A stretch of 64,000 bases of DNA from assembly GCF_001571225.1 (NCBI RefSeq), contig NZ_BCTJ01000005.1, positions 62,001-126,000 on the forward strand. Reading direction: 5' to 3'. Every line of letters starts with the position of its first letter. Within the stretch, counting starts at the first letter, position 1. This document shows positions 1 to 9,765 of the stretch, piece by piece. This DNA is from Hydrogenophaga palleronii NBRC 102513. GTDB lineage: Bacteria; Pseudomonadota; Gammaproteobacteria; Burkholderiales; Burkholderiaceae_C. Below the pieces are notes generated by a model that saw only the letters and a list, made by a program, of their open reading frames with translations, made no database searches and had not been told where the DNA came from. The position numbers were made by a program, and so were the translations under genes.

Positions 1-410
1 GCACCGGCCCGCGCGACGAGGTCGGTGAAACGCTGTACCTGCGTGGCGTGGTCAGCGCCGCGGTGGGCATCGAAGGCATCCGTGCCGCGCAGGAGCGCTT
101 CGGCAAGGGCAAGGTCATGACGGGTGAGCAGGTGCGCTGGGGCCTGGAAAACCTGAACCTGACGCAGGCCAAGCTCGACGCACTGGGCTTCAAGGGCGTG
201 CTGCGCGGCCCGATCAGCACCTCTTGCGCCGACCACGTCGGTGCCGGTGCGGCGCGCATCCACACCTGGGACGGCACCAAGTGGAACTTCACCTCGGACT
301 GGATCGAGGCCGACCAGCAGATCATCCGCCCGATGGTCCGCGCCACCGCCGCCAAGTACGCCGCCGAGAAGAAGCTGACGGCCCGCACGCCGGCGGACTG
401 CCAGAGTTAA
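1..410 (+). CDS. Periplasmic substrate-binding protein of a branched-chain-type ABC transporter (C-terminal part)
   Basis: Only the last ~135 codons are in the window; the reading frame is open from base 3 and stops with TAA at 408-410. The visible part ends with a Trp-Thr/Trp-Asn-rich segment (HTWDGTKWNFTSDWIEAD) followed by a charged tail ending in TPADCQS, which fits the C-terminal lobe of LivK/HAAT-family binding proteins that bind amino acids or aromatic acids in the periplasm. The next gene is the matching LivF-type ATPase, so this is the distal end of an ABC uptake operon lying to the left. The substrate cannot be read from the sequence; the PaaK-like gene downstream makes an aromatic or organic acid plausible (inference). 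Confidence 0.8.
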   Translation, partial: TGPRDEVGETLYLRGVVSAAVGIEGIRAAQERFGKGKVMTGEQVRWGLENLNLTQAKLDALGFKGVLRGPISTSCADHVGAGAARIHTWDGTKWNFTSDWIEADQQIIRPMVRATAAKYAAEKKLTARTPADCQS

Positions 411-442
411 GCACCCCCGCCGCAGAACGAGGAACACCCCAC

Positions 443-506
443 CGCGCTTCGCGCGTCCCCTCAAGGGGCGGCACCAGAGGACCGGCAAAGCCGGATCCTC
501 GGTGCC
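443..506 (+). repeat. Structured intergenic repeat, copy A
   Basis: Three successive stem-loops: CGCGCTTCGCGCG (443-455), CCCCTCAAGGGG (457-468), and a longer one built from GGCACC/GGTGCC (470-475/501-506), AGGA/TCCT and CCGGC/GCCGG. The same architecture recurs at 1411, 9659 and, on the minus strand, 22170. It lies between codirectional genes of one operon. Confidence 0.8.
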
Positions 507-590
507 ACGCGACCGGAGGCACCTCTTCTGCGGCGCCATTTGCAAGGGTGGCGCGCTGCCCTTTCAAATGGTCCAGAAGGAAATCACCTC

Positions 591-1400
591 ATGAGCACAC
601 CCAACATCGTCCTCAACGTCAATGGCATCGAGGTCATCTACAACCACGTCATCCTCGTGCTCAAGGGCGTTTCGCTCAATGTGCCGGACGGCAAGATCGC
701 CGCGATCCTGGGCGGCAACGGCGCGGGCAAGACGACCACGCTGCGTGCGATCTCCAACCTGCTCAAGGGCGAACGCGGCGAGGTGACGAAGGGCAGCATC
801 GAGCTGCGCGGCGAGCGCATCGAGAACCTGTCGCCGGCCGACCTGGTGCAGCGCGGCGTGGTGCAGGTGATGGAGGGGCGGCATTGTTTCGCCCACCTGA
901 CCATCGAAGAAAACCTCATGACCGGCTCGTACACACGCAAGAGCAAGGCCGAGATCGCGGCCAACCTGGAGAAGGTCTACAACTACTTCCCGCGCCTGAA
1001 GACGCGCCGCACCAGCCAGGCCGCCTACACCTCGGGCGGCGAGCAGCAGATGTGCGCCATCGGCCGCGCCCTCATGACCAACCCCAGCGTGATGCTGCTC
1101 GACGAACCCTCGATGGGCCTGGCGCCGCAGATCGTGGAAGAGGTGTTCGAGATCGTGAAGGACCTGAACCAGAAGGAGAAGGTCACCTTCCTGCTGGCCG
1201 AGCAGAACACCAACATGGCGCTGAAGTACGCCGACTACGGCTACATCATGGAAAGCGGCCGCATCGTGATGGACGGCGTGGCCAGCGAGTTGCGCAACAA
1301 CGAGGACGTGAAGGAGTTCTACCTCGGCATGGGCGGCGGCGAGCGCAAATCGTTCAAGGACGTGAAAAGCTACAAGCGCAGAAAGCGCTGGCTGGCATGA
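591..1400 (+). CDS. Branched-chain-type ABC transporter ATP-binding protein (LivF family)
   Basis: A 269-residue cytoplasmic ATPase that would power the uptake system whose binding protein ends at 410. Walker A is GGNGAGKTT at about residue 41, the ABC signature SGGEQQ at about 148 and Walker B LLDEP with D171/E172. The start at 591 is chosen because an AGAAGG ribosome-binding sequence precedes it (575-580); the frame is open further upstream but without a good start. The C-terminus has a basic extension (KSYKRRKRWLA) beyond the ABC core. It sits between the binding protein and a PaaK-like gene, separated from both by copies of the structured intergenic repeat. The LivF family assignment is firm; the substrate is unknown. 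Confidence 0.88.
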   Translation: MSTPNIVLNVNGIEVIYNHVILVLKGVSLNVPDGKIAAILGGNGAGKTTTLRAISNLLKGERGEVTKGSIELRGERIENLSPADLVQRGVVQVMEGRHCFAHLTIEENLMTGSYTRKSKAEIAANLEKVYNYFPRLKTRRTSQAAYTSGGEQQMCAIGRALMTNPSVMLLDEPSMGLAPQIVEEVFEIVKDLNQKEKVTFLLAEQNTNMALKYADYGYIMESGRIVMDGVASELRNNEDVKEFYLGMGGGERKSFKDVKSYKRRKRWLA

Positions 1401-1410
1401 AGCGCCCCGC

Positions 1411-1481
1411 GCGCCGCGCCTCCGGCGCGTCACCCCTCAGGGGCGATGCCTGAGGCCCGGCAAAGCCGGTTCCTCGGCCTC
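1411..1481 (+). repeat. Structured intergenic repeat, copy B
   Basis: Same three-hairpin layout as copy A: GCGCCGCGCCTCCGGCGCG (1411-1429), CCCCTCAGGGG, then GAGG-CCCGGC-AAAGCCGG-TTCCTC, where the middle stem differs from copy A but remains paired. It fills the gap between the LivF-type gene and the PaaK-like gene. Confidence 0.75.
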
Positions 1482-1516
1482 TCTGGATTCAGACACCTCA
1501 TTCCACCTTTGCAGCC

Positions 1517-2770
1517 ATGGCACAGACCGAATTCTTCAATGCACTGGAAACCCGCTCGACCGACGAGCGTGAGGCAGCGTTCATGGCGGCCTTGCCGGCG
1601 CAGGTGGCGCATGCACAGCAGCACGCGCCCGCCTTTGCCGAACTGCTGGCGGGCGTGGACGCAAGCACCATCACCTCGCGCGCCGCGCTGGCAACGCTGC
1701 CGGTGATCCGCAAGCACGAGCTGCTGGAACGGCAGAAGGCGCAGCGCGCCAGCGACCCGTTCGGCGGCTTCTCGGCGCTGAGGCGTGGCGTGCAGATGCC
1801 GCGCGTGTTCGCGTCGCCCGGCCCGATCTACGAGCCCGAAGGTTCCACGCGCGATTACTGGCGCGCCGGCCGTTGCCTGTTCGCAGCCGGGTTCCGCGCC
1901 GGCGATCTGGTGCACAACGCCTTCAGTTACCACATGACGCCGGGGGCCTTCATCCTCGAATCCGGCGCGCACGCGGTGGGCTGCTCCGTGTTTCCGGCCG
2001 GCACCGGCCAGACCGAACAACAGCTGCAGGCGATTGCCGAACTGCGACCCGATGGTTACACCGGCACACCCAGCTTCCTGCGCATCCTGGTCGAGAAGGC
2101 GCTGGAGAGCGGCACCGACATTCGCAGCCTGCGCAAGGGCGTGGTGGGCGGCGAAGCGTTTCCGCCCAGCCTGCGCGACTGGTTCACCGAACGTGGACTG
2201 GCGATCTACCAGAGCTACGCCACCGCCGACCTCGGCATGGTGGCCTACGAAACGCAGGCCCGCGAAGGCCTGGTGCTGGACGAAGGCGTGATCGTGGAAA
2301 TCGTGCGCCCCGGCACCGGCGACCCGGTGCCCGAGGGCGAAGTGGGCGAGCTGGTGGTGACCACACTCAACCCGGCCTACCCGCTGGTGCGCTTCGGCAC
2401 CGGTGACCTGTCGGCCATCCTGCCCGGCGCCTGCCCCACCGGTCGCACCGCGGACCGCATCAAGGGCTGGCTGGGCCGTGCGGACCAGACCACCAAGGTG
2501 CGCGGCATGTTCGTGCACCCCTCGCAAGTGGCCGACATCGTGCGGCGTTTCCCGCAGGTAGCCAAGGCACGCCTGGTGGTCAGCGGCGAGATGGCCAACG
2601 ACCAGATGTGCCTGCGCGTGGAGTCCAGCGAAACCAGCGACGGCCTGCGCAACCAGCTCGAAACCGCCGTGCGCGAAGTGACCAAACTGCGTGGCCAGGT
2701 GGAACTGGTGACCCCGGGCAGCCTGCCCAACGATGGCAAGGTGATCGAGGACGCACGCAGTTATCAATGA
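1517..2770 (+). CDS. Phenylacetate-CoA ligase family (PaaK-like) protein with altered P-loop
   Basis: A 417-residue protein related to AMP-forming phenylacetate-CoA ligases, which make aryl-CoA thioesters in the cytoplasm. The family fold is visible in the middle (TGTPSFLRILVEK, GGEAFPPSLRDW, YATADLGMVAYE) and in the C-terminal subdomain (RFGTGDLS, RIKGWLGRADQTTKVRGMFV, ending LPNDGKVIEDARSY). The usual Ser/Thr/Gly-rich ATP loop near residue 95 is replaced by ASPGPIYEPEG, so adenylation chemistry should not be taken for granted. The start ATG 1517 follows repeat copy B. Gene order binding protein-ATPase-PaaK-like suggests it acts on what the ABC system imports (inference). Family sure; exact reaction unknown. 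Confidence 0.75.
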   Translation: MAQTEFFNALETRSTDEREAAFMAALPAQVAHAQQHAPAFAELLAGVDASTITSRAALATLPVIRKHELLERQKAQRASDPFGGFSALRRGVQMPRVFASPGPIYEPEGSTRDYWRAGRCLFAAGFRAGDLVHNAFSYHMTPGAFILESGAHAVGCSVFPAGTGQTEQQLQAIAELRPDGYTGTPSFLRILVEKALESGTDIRSLRKGVVGGEAFPPSLRDWFTERGLAIYQSYATADLGMVAYETQAREGLVLDEGVIVEIVRPGTGDPVPEGEVGELVVTTLNPAYPLVRFGTGDLSAILPGACPTGRTADRIKGWLGRADQTTKVRGMFVHPSQVADIVRRFPQVAKARLVVSGEMANDQMCLRVESSETSDGLRNQLETAVREVTKLRGQVELVTPGSLPNDGKVIEDARSYQ

Positions 2771-2947
2771 GCGGCAACGCAGGATTCACACAGGTTGCAA
2801 AGAGGCCGCGCACAGGGCCAGACCCACGCGCCCTGACGGCCACCTGACGAGGGTTTTCCCCGGCCCGGGGCTAAGTAATTTCCGCGATTCACCCCCCCTT
2901 GTCGGGCACTACCATGCACGGGTAATCAACTTTCCCTGGAGCACCGT

Positions 2948-3934
2948 ATGAAAAAGATTCTTGCCCTGGCCGCCCTCTCGGTGGCCGCTACGTCCGGCGC
3001 GTTCGCGCAGGCTTTCCCGAGCAAGCCCATCACTCTCGTGGTGCCTTTCGCCGCCGGCGGCCCGACCGACCTGGTGGCCCGCCGCCTGGCCGAAGCCATG
3101 CGCAAGCCCATGGGCGGCGCCAACATCGTGGTGGAAAACGCTGCCGGCGCCGGTGGCACCATCGCCGCCACCAAGGTGGCCCGCGCAGCACCCGACGGCT
3201 ACACCCTGCTGGTGTGGCACATCGGCATGGCCGCCACCACCAGCCTGTACCGCAAGCAGACCTTCAAGCCGCTGGAAGACTTTGACTACCTGGGCGCCAT
3301 CAACGACGTGCCGATGACGCTGCTGGGCACCAACAAGCTCAACGCCAACACCTACCGCGACTTCGAGTCCTACATCCGCGCCAACGGCGGCAAGCTCAAC
3401 CTGGCCCACGCCGGCCTGGGTTCGGCATCGCACATCTGCGGCCTGATGTGGCAATCGGCTGTGAAGCTCGACAAGTCCATGACCACCATCGCCTACCGCG
3501 GCACGGCACCGGCCATGAACGACCTGATCGGCGGCCAGGTGGACGTGATGTGCGACCAGACCACCAACACCACCTCGCAGATCGAGGCTGGCCGCGTCAA
3601 GGCATTTGCCGTGACCACCGCCAAACGCCTGGACAAGCACAAGCTGCTGAAGGACTACCCGTCGCTGCAGGAAATGGGCCTGAAGGACTTCAACCTGACC
3701 ATCTGGCACGGCATGTACGGCCCCAAGGGCCTGCCGGCTGACGTGGCCAAGAAGCTCAACGACGCGCTCATCGCCGCGCTGAAAGACCCCGAGTTCATCA
3801 AGAGCCAGGAAGACCTGGGCGCCATCGTGGTGACCGACAACCGCATGACCCCGGCCGGCCACAAGGCCTTCGTCGCGAGCGAAATCGCCAAGCTCAAGAC
3901 CGCCATCGACGCCGCCGGCCAGTTCGCCGACTGA
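2948..3934 (+). CDS. Bug/TctC-type tripartite tricarboxylate transporter substrate-binding protein
   Basis: A 328-residue secreted solute receptor. Residues 1-21 form a Sec signal peptide (Lys-Lys, hydrophobic core, AFAQ-A). The mature protein starts with the family hallmarks FPSKPITLVVPFAAGG and later shows PDGYTLL and RLDKHKLLKDYPSLQE. Such proteins bind organic acids for TctAB permeases, or work as orphan receptors. No TctA/TctB genes are adjacent, so its partner is elsewhere. A CTGGAG ribosome-binding sequence precedes ATG 2948. It is followed by a rho-independent terminator, so it seems to be a single-gene transcript. Ligand unknown. Confidence 0.88.
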   Translation: MKKILALAALSVAATSGAFAQAFPSKPITLVVPFAAGGPTDLVARRLAEAMRKPMGGANIVVENAAGAGGTIAATKVARAAPDGYTLLVWHIGMAATTSLYRKQTFKPLEDFDYLGAINDVPMTLLGTNKLNANTYRDFESYIRANGGKLNLAHAGLGSASHICGLMWQSAVKLDKSMTTIAYRGTAPAMNDLIGGQVDVMCDQTTNTTSQIEAGRVKAFAVTTAKRLDKHKLLKDYPSLQEMGLKDFNLTIWHGMYGPKGLPADVAKKLNDALIAALKDPEFIKSQEDLGAIVVTDNRMTPAGHKAFVASEIAKLKTAIDAAGQFAD

Positions 3935-3971
3935 TGTTTGTGCAGTGCCTGCCCAACCGGGTGGGCCATGC

Positions 3972-3999
3972 AAAAAGCCGCCCTCGGGCGGCTTTTTTT
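3972..3999. terminator. Bidirectional rho-independent terminator
   Basis: The stem AAAAAGCCGCCC / GGGCGGCTTTTTTT lies between two convergent genes. It has a T-run on the right for the plus-strand gene and an A-run on the left that serves the minus-strand gene. Confidence 0.88.
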
Positions 4000-4043
4000 G
4001 TGGCTGCGCGCCAGCGTCTGGCGGGCCACTGGAAACGGAAAGC

Positions 4044-4373
4044 TCAGACGCCCCAGACGATGTCCACACCCGCCTGTTCGCAGCGCTGCAGCATCTCGAT
4101 GAAAGGCGCGCTGCGCAGGCGCAGGCTGACTTCGTCGGACGAGGCACCGTCGTTGTCGTCGCCGTCGTCGTCCGCGGTTTTCTGGGGCTGGCGCTGCGCT
4201 TCGTCCTGCGCCACCGCGGCGCGGATGGCCGCCACGGCACCGGTCATTTCTGCTGGCTGGATCACGCCGGGGCCCGACGGGTCTTTGCCCAGGATCTCCA
4301 GCAGCCGCTTGCCGTGCTGCGGGAGCATCACGAGGTCGCCCGTTTCGCGGGACTTGAATCGATAAACAGACAT
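4044..4373 (-). CDS. DUF1840 domain-containing protein
   Basis: A 109-residue cytoplasmic protein. The N-terminus (VYRFKSRETGDLVMLPQHGKR) and the C-terminus ending in GVDIVWGV match what I recognise as DUF1840, a short family of unknown function in betaproteobacteria. The middle carries an acidic, low-complexity stretch (TADDDGDDNDGASSDE, about residues 67-82). The start at 4373 is chosen over an upstream in-frame ATG because AGGAGG lies six bases before it. It is divergent from the aromatic operon and convergent with the Bug gene, sharing its terminator. No function can be assigned. Confidence 0.8.
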   Translation of the reverse strand: MSVYRFKSRETGDLVMLPQHGKRLLEILGKDPSGPGVIQPAEMTGAVAAIRAAVAQDEAQRQPQKTADDDGDDNDGASSDEVSLRLRSAPFIEMLQRCEQAGVDIVWGV

Positions 4374-4537
4374 CAAATGCCTCCTGTGTAAGGGGTTGGA
4401 CCATTCTTGCACCGTGGGGCCACACAAAGCCGGTGGCTTTGTAGGACACATGCCCATGGGGATGTAGGACAAGAGGTGCGGGCTTCGTCGCGGCCGTGTG
4501 GACCACGGGTTTACCCGGTTGGCGCGCTATATTTTAA

Positions 4538-4554
4538 GCCTAAACTAATTAGGC
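4538..4554. promoter_or_regulatory. Candidate MarR-type operator
   Basis: GCCTAAactaaTTAGGC is a perfect inverted repeat with 6-base arms and a 5-base spacer, ending directly before the ATG at 4555. Its 17-base size suits a MarR dimer, and the operon encodes a MarR regulator as its second gene. A TATATT -10-like hexamer lies just upstream (4529-4534). Binding is inferred. Confidence 0.5.
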
Positions 4555-6915
4555 ATGAAACCCTATTCGTCCGCACTCCAGCGCATCCTCTGCATCGGTG
4601 GCGGCCCGGCCGGCCTGTACTTCGCCCTGTTGATGAAACAGCGCGACCCCTCGCTCACCGTCACCGTGGTCGAACGCAACCGCCCGTTCGACACCTTCGG
4701 CTGGGGCGTGGTGCTGTCAGACCAGACCTTGGGCAACCTGCGTGCGGCCGACCCGGCCTCGGCAGCGCTGATCGGCGAGGCCTTCAACCACTGGGACGAC
4801 ATCGAGGTCTTCTACAAGGACGGCCGCGTGCGCTCGGGAGGCCACGGTTTCTGCGGCATCGGGCGCAAGAAGCTGCTCAACATCCTGCAGGAGCGCTGCC
4901 TGGCGCTCGGGGTGGATCTGGTGTTCGAGACCGACGTCACCGACGACCAGGCACTGGCCGCGCAGTACAACGCCGACCTCGTGATCGCCAGCGACGGCCT
5001 CAACAGCCGCATCCGCACGCGCTACGCCGAGACCTTCCAGCCCGACATCGACACCCGGCACTGCCGCTTCGTCTGGCTTGGCACCAAGAAAACCTTCGAC
5101 GCCTTCACCTTCGCCTTCGTGCAGACCGAACACGGCTGGTTCCAGGCCCACGCCTACAAGTTCGACGGCGAGACCTCCACCTTCATCGTGGAAACGCCCG
5201 AAGAAGTCTGGCAGGCCCACGGCATCGACCAGATGGAACAGGCCGAGGGCGTGGCCTTCTGCGAAAAACTCTTCGCCCCCTGGCTCGACGGCCATGCGCT
5301 CATCAGCAACGCCAAGCACCTGCGCGGCTCGGCCAACTGGATCCGCTTCCCGCGCGTGATCTGCAACACCTGGGTGCACTGGCAAGACATCGCGGGCCGC
5401 AAGACCCCCATCGTGCTGATGGGCGATGCCGCGCACACCGCGCACTTCTCCATCGGCAGCGGCACCAAGCTGGCGCTGGAAGACGCGATCGACCTGGCCG
5501 ACGAGTTCTCGCGCCACGCCAATGCCGACGTGGCCGAGGTGCTGCAGGGCTACGAAGCGCGCCGCAGCGTCGAGGTGCTGAAGATCCAGAACGCCGCGCG
5601 CAATTCCACCGAATGGTTCGAGAACGTGGACCGCTACACCGGCATGGAGGTCGAGCAGTTCGCCTACTCGCTGCTCACGCGCAGCCAGCGCATCAGCCAC
5701 GAAAACCTGCGCCTGCGCGATGCGAAGTGGCTGGAGGGTTACGAGAACTGGCTCGCGCAGCAGGCCCTGCCCGGCCTGCCGCCGAAGAAACACCCGACAC
5801 CGCCGATGCTGCTGCCGCTCACGGTGCGCGGCCTCACGCTGAAGAACCGCATCGTGGTCTCGCCGATGGCGCAGTACAGCGCGGTGGACGGCGTGGTGGG
5901 TGACTACCACCTGGTGCACCTGGGCGCGCGCGCCATGGGTGGCGCCGCGCTGGTGATGGTGGAGATGACCAGCCCCACACCCGAAGGCCGCATCACCCCT
6001 GGCTGCCCCGGCCTCTGGAACGACGCGCAGCAGGCCGGCCTGCAACGCATCGTCGCGTTCGTGCACGGCAGCAGCAGCGCAAAGATCGGCATCCAGCTCG
6101 GCCACAGCGGCGCCAAGGGCTCCACGCAGCTCGGCTGGCAACAGATCGACGAGCCCCTGCCCGAGGGCAACTGGCCGCTGCTGTCGGCCAGCGCCGTTGC
6201 CTACGGCGAACAGAACCAGGTGCCGAAAGCGATGACGCGCGCCGACATGGACACGCTCACCGCCGCCTTCGTCGACAGCACGCGCCGCGCCGCCGCCGCC
6301 GGCTTCGACTGGCTGGAACTGCACGCCGCCCACGGCTACCTGCTGTCGGCCTTCATCTGCCCGCTCACCAACCAACGCAGCGACGGGTACGGCGGCTCGC
6401 TGGAGAACCGCTGCCGTTACCCGCTGGAAGTGTTCAAGGCCATGCGCGCCGTGTGGCCGGCCGACAAGCCCTTCAGCGTGCGCATCTCCGCACACGACTG
6501 GGCACCCGGCGGCAACACGCCGGACGACGCGGTCGCCATCGCCCACCTGTTCAAGCAGGCCGGCTGCGATGTGATTGATGTCTCTTCCGGCCAGACCACG
6601 CGGCAGGCCAAGCCGGTGTACGGCCGCATGTACCAGACGCCCTTCGCCGACCGCGTGCGCAACGAAGCCGATATCCTCACCATGGCGGTGGGCGCGATCA
6701 GCGAAGCCGACCACGCCAACAGCATCATCGCCGCCGGCCGCGCCGACCTTTGCGCCGTTGCACGCCCGCACCTGGCCGACCCGGCCTGGACGCTGCACGA
6801 AGCCGCAAAGCTGCAGACCCGCGCCATCGAATGGCCGCGCCCCTACGAGAGCGGACGCGACCAGCTGTACCGCGAGATCGCCCGCCAGCAAGCCATGAAC
6901 CCGAGCACGCCATGA
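4555..6915 (+). CDS. Bifunctional 2-aminobenzoyl-CoA (or salicylyl-CoA) monooxygenase/reductase
   Basis: A 786-residue two-domain flavoenzyme. Residues 1 to about 400 form an FAD monooxygenase of the salicylate-hydroxylase type, with dinucleotide loop GGGPAG at residue 15 and GDAAH at 290-294. Residues ~415-786 form an Old Yellow Enzyme-type reductase with the HAAHGYL motif (H590, H593). This fusion is known from 2-aminobenzoyl-CoA monooxygenase/reductase of Azoarcus evansii and from salicylyl-CoA 5-hydroxylase relatives: the first half hydroxylates the CoA-activated ring and the second reduces the product. The neighbouring aryl-CoA ligase, dehydrogenase, hydratase and RidA make the 2-aminobenzoate route the better guess, but salicylate is possible. 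It overlaps the next gene by 4 bases (ATGA). Confidence 0.85.
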   Translation: MKPYSSALQRILCIGGGPAGLYFALLMKQRDPSLTVTVVERNRPFDTFGWGVVLSDQTLGNLRAADPASAALIGEAFNHWDDIEVFYKDGRVRSGGHGFCGIGRKKLLNILQERCLALGVDLVFETDVTDDQALAAQYNADLVIASDGLNSRIRTRYAETFQPDIDTRHCRFVWLGTKKTFDAFTFAFVQTEHGWFQAHAYKFDGETSTFIVETPEEVWQAHGIDQMEQAEGVAFCEKLFAPWLDGHALISNAKHLRGSANWIRFPRVICNTWVHWQDIAGRKTPIVLMGDAAHTAHFSIGSGTKLALEDAIDLADEFSRHANADVAEVLQGYEARRSVEVLKIQNAARNSTEWFENVDRYTGMEVEQFAYSLLTRSQRISHENLRLRDAKWLEGYENWLAQQALPGLPPKKHPTPPMLLPLTVRGLTLKNRIVVSPMAQYSAVDGVVGDYHLVHLGARAMGGAALVMVEMTSPTPEGRITPGCPGLWNDAQQAGLQRIVAFVHGSSSAKIGIQLGHSGAKGSTQLGWQQIDEPLPEGNWPLLSASAVAYGEQNQVPKAMTRADMDTLTAAFVDSTRRAAAAGFDWLELHAAHGYLLSAFICPLTNQRSDGYGGSLENRCRYPLEVFKAMRAVWPADKPFSVRISAHDWAPGGNTPDDAVAIAHLFKQAGCDVIDVSSGQTTRQAKPVYGRMYQTPFADRVRNEADILTMAVGAISEADHANSIIAAGRADLCAVARPHLADPAWTLHEAAKLQTRAIEWPRPYESGRDQLYREIARQQAMNPSTP

Positions 6916-7394
6916 ACACCGCCTCGCCGCTCGACCTCGAAGCCCGCGCCCACAGCGAACACGCGCACGAGCTGCGCCTGTGGCTGCGCCTGCTGACCTG
7001 CTCGCAGCTGATCGAGAAACGCGTGCGCACCGGCCTGCGCGAAGAGTTCGACACCACGCTGCCGCGCTTTGATCTCATGGCCCAGCTGGAGCGCCACCCC
7101 GACGGCCTGAAGATGAAGGAGCTGTCGCACCGGCTCATGGTCACCGGCGGCAACGTCACCGGCATCACCGACCAGCTGGTGGCCGAAGGCCTGGTGGAGC
7201 GCCTGGGCGTGGACGGCGACCGCCGCGCCTTCCGCGTGCGCCTGACCGACCACGGCCGCAACGCCTTCGTGCACATGGCACGCCTGCACGAGCAATGGAT
7301 CGTCGAGGCCTTCGAAGGCCTGAACCCGCGCGACCTCGACAGCCTGCACAAGCTGCTCGGCAAGGTCAAACAGCACCAGCTCGACATGAAATGA
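6912..7394 (+). CDS. MarR family transcriptional regulator
   Basis: A 160-residue DNA-binding regulator of the winged-helix MarR type: the recognition region [20 protein letters not shown] and the wing [17 protein letters not shown] are clear, at about residues 75-120. It starts inside the stop of the monooxygenase gene (6912-6915), so it is translationally coupled to it. MarR proteins commonly release DNA when they bind an aromatic acid or its CoA ester, and the operon-leading palindrome at 4538-4554 is the obvious candidate site (inference). Confidence 0.88.
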   Translation: MNTASPLDLEARAHSEHAHELRLWLRLLTCSQLIEKRVRTGLREEFDTTLPRFDLMAQLERHPDGLKMKELSHRLMVTGGNVTGITDQLVAEGLVERLGVDGDRRAFRVRLTDHGRNAFVHMARLHEQWIVEAFEGLNPRDLDSLHKLLGKVKQHQLDMK

Positions 7395-7403
7395 ACACCC
7401 CTG

Positions 7404-7437
7404 CCGCGCTTCGCACGCGCTCCTCAAGGGGCGATGG
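7404..7437 (+). repeat. Structured intergenic repeat, copy C (truncated)
   Basis: Only the first two hairpins of the repeat family are recognisable (CGCGCTTCGCACGCG and CTCCTCAAGGGG). The third, CCGGC/GCCGG part is missing. Confidence 0.55.
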
Positions 7438-7503
7438 CCATGACCCTGCTCCATGACATCCCCCGACAGGACACGCGCTCCGGCTTCGAAAAGGACCCTC
7501 TGA

Positions 7504-8361
7504 ATGAAACACCCCATCCCCGACCACAACCCGATGCGCGGCCAGTACGGCCCCAAGGCCACACCCGCCCCCACCCACTTCGCGCTCAGCGTGGGCGACG
7601 ACGGCGTGGCCACCGTCACGCTCAACCGGCCCGAGCGCAAGAACCCGCTCACCTTTGATTCCTACGCCGAGCTGCGCGACTGGTTCCTGGGCCTGCAGAA
7701 AGCCACCGACGTGCGCGCCGTGGTGCTCACCGGCGCGGGCGACAACTTCTGCTCGGGCGGTGACGTGCACGAAATCATCGGCCCGCTCACCAAAATGACG
7801 ATGCCCGAGCTGCTCGCCTTCACGCGCATGACCGGCGCCCTGGTGAGCGCCATGCGCGCCTGCCCGCAACCCATCGTGGCCGCCATCGACGGCGTCTGTG
7901 CCGGTGCCGGCGCCATGATGGCGCTGGCCTCCGACCTGCGCCTGGGCACGCCGCAGACCAACACCGCCTTCCTGTTCACGCGTGTCGGCCTAGCCGGCGC
8001 CGACATGGGCGCCTGCGCACTGCTGCCGCGCATGATCGGCCAGGGCCGCGCCAGCGAGCTGCTGTTCACCGGCCGCGCCATGAACGCCACCGAAGGCCAC
8101 GCCTGGGGCTTCTTCAACGCCCTGCACGACAGCGCCGCGCTGCTGCCGGCCGCGCACAAGCTCGCCGCGCAACTCGCGCAAGGCCCGACCTTCGCGCACG
8201 GCATGACCAAGACCATGCTGCACCAGGAATGGGCCATGACGCTGGACCAGGCCATCGAAGCCGAAGCCCAGGCGCAAGCCATCTGCATGCAGACGCAGGA
8301 CTTCCGCCGCGCCTACGAGGCCTTTGCGGCCAAGCAGCGCCCGGTCTTCGAAGGAGATTGA
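7504..8361 (+). CDS. Enoyl-CoA hydratase/isomerase family protein
   Basis: A 285-residue crotonase-fold enzyme acting on a CoA thioester in the cytoplasm. Visible motifs are [17 protein letters not shown] (substrate side), [10 protein letters not shown] (first oxyanion-hole segment, about residue 83) and the [11 protein letters not shown] segment (about residue 135). The region where classical hydratases have the second catalytic glutamate reads [12 protein letters not shown], so the reaction may differ from simple hydration; ring-processing hydrolases or isomerases share this fold. AAGGA upstream supports ATG 7504. It lies between the MarR and acyl-CoA dehydrogenase genes of the aromatic operon. 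Confidence 0.82.
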   Translation: MKHPIPDHNPMRGQYGPKATPAPTHFALSVGDDGVATVTLNRPERKNPLTFDSYAELRDWFLGLQKATDVRAVVLTGAGDNFCSGGDVHEIIGPLTKMTMPELLAFTRMTGALVSAMRACPQPIVAAIDGVCAGAGAMMALASDLRLGTPQTNTAFLFTRVGLAGADMGACALLPRMIGQGRASELLFTGRAMNATEGHAWGFFNALHDSAALLPAAHKLAAQLAQGPTFAHGMTKTMLHQEWAMTLDQAIEAEAQAQAICMQTQDFRRAYEAFAAKQRPVFEGD

Positions 8362-8367
8362 TGCGAA

Positions 8368-8429
8368 ACACCCCTCTGCGCTGCGGCGCGGCAAAGCCGG
8401 TTCCCGTGGTGCGTGCCTGAAGCACGCCA
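8368..8429 (+). repeat. Structured intergenic repeat, copy D (degenerate)
   Basis: The element retains CGGCAAAGCCGG, flanked by altered arms and followed by GTGCGTGcctgaaGCACGCC, which is itself a hairpin. It lies between two genes of the aromatic operon. Confidence 0.5.
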
Positions 8430-8447
8430 CCCTCCCTGGAGACTTGA

Positions 8448-9647
<1,200 letters not shown>

Positions 9648-9658
9648 AACACCCCCGC

Positions 9659-9724
9659 CGCGCTTTGCGCGACCCCCTCCAGGGGGCAATGCCTGCGGCC
9701 CGGCGAAGCCGGTTCCGCGGCATT
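9659..9724 (+). repeat. Structured intergenic repeat, copy E
   Basis: The clearest copy: CGCGCTTTGCGCG, CCCCCTCCAGGGGG, then AATGCC/GGCATT closing TGCGG/CCGC and CCGGCGAAGCCGG. Compared with copies A and F the sequences of both stem sides change together. Confidence 0.82.
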
Positions 9725-9765
9725 TCTGGTTCAAGGCATTTCGCTCCGAATGAAAGCAGGGCCAA

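Noticed and set aside
2845-2880. TTTTCCCCGGCCCGGGGC hairpin as terminator after the PaaK-like gene
   Set aside because: Stem is short and there is no T-run following it in the direction of transcription.
4407-5903. 498-codon frame overlapping the start of the monooxygenase/reductase gene
   Set aside because: Arg/Pro/Ala-rich out-of-frame translation; the 4555 frame carries FAD motifs.
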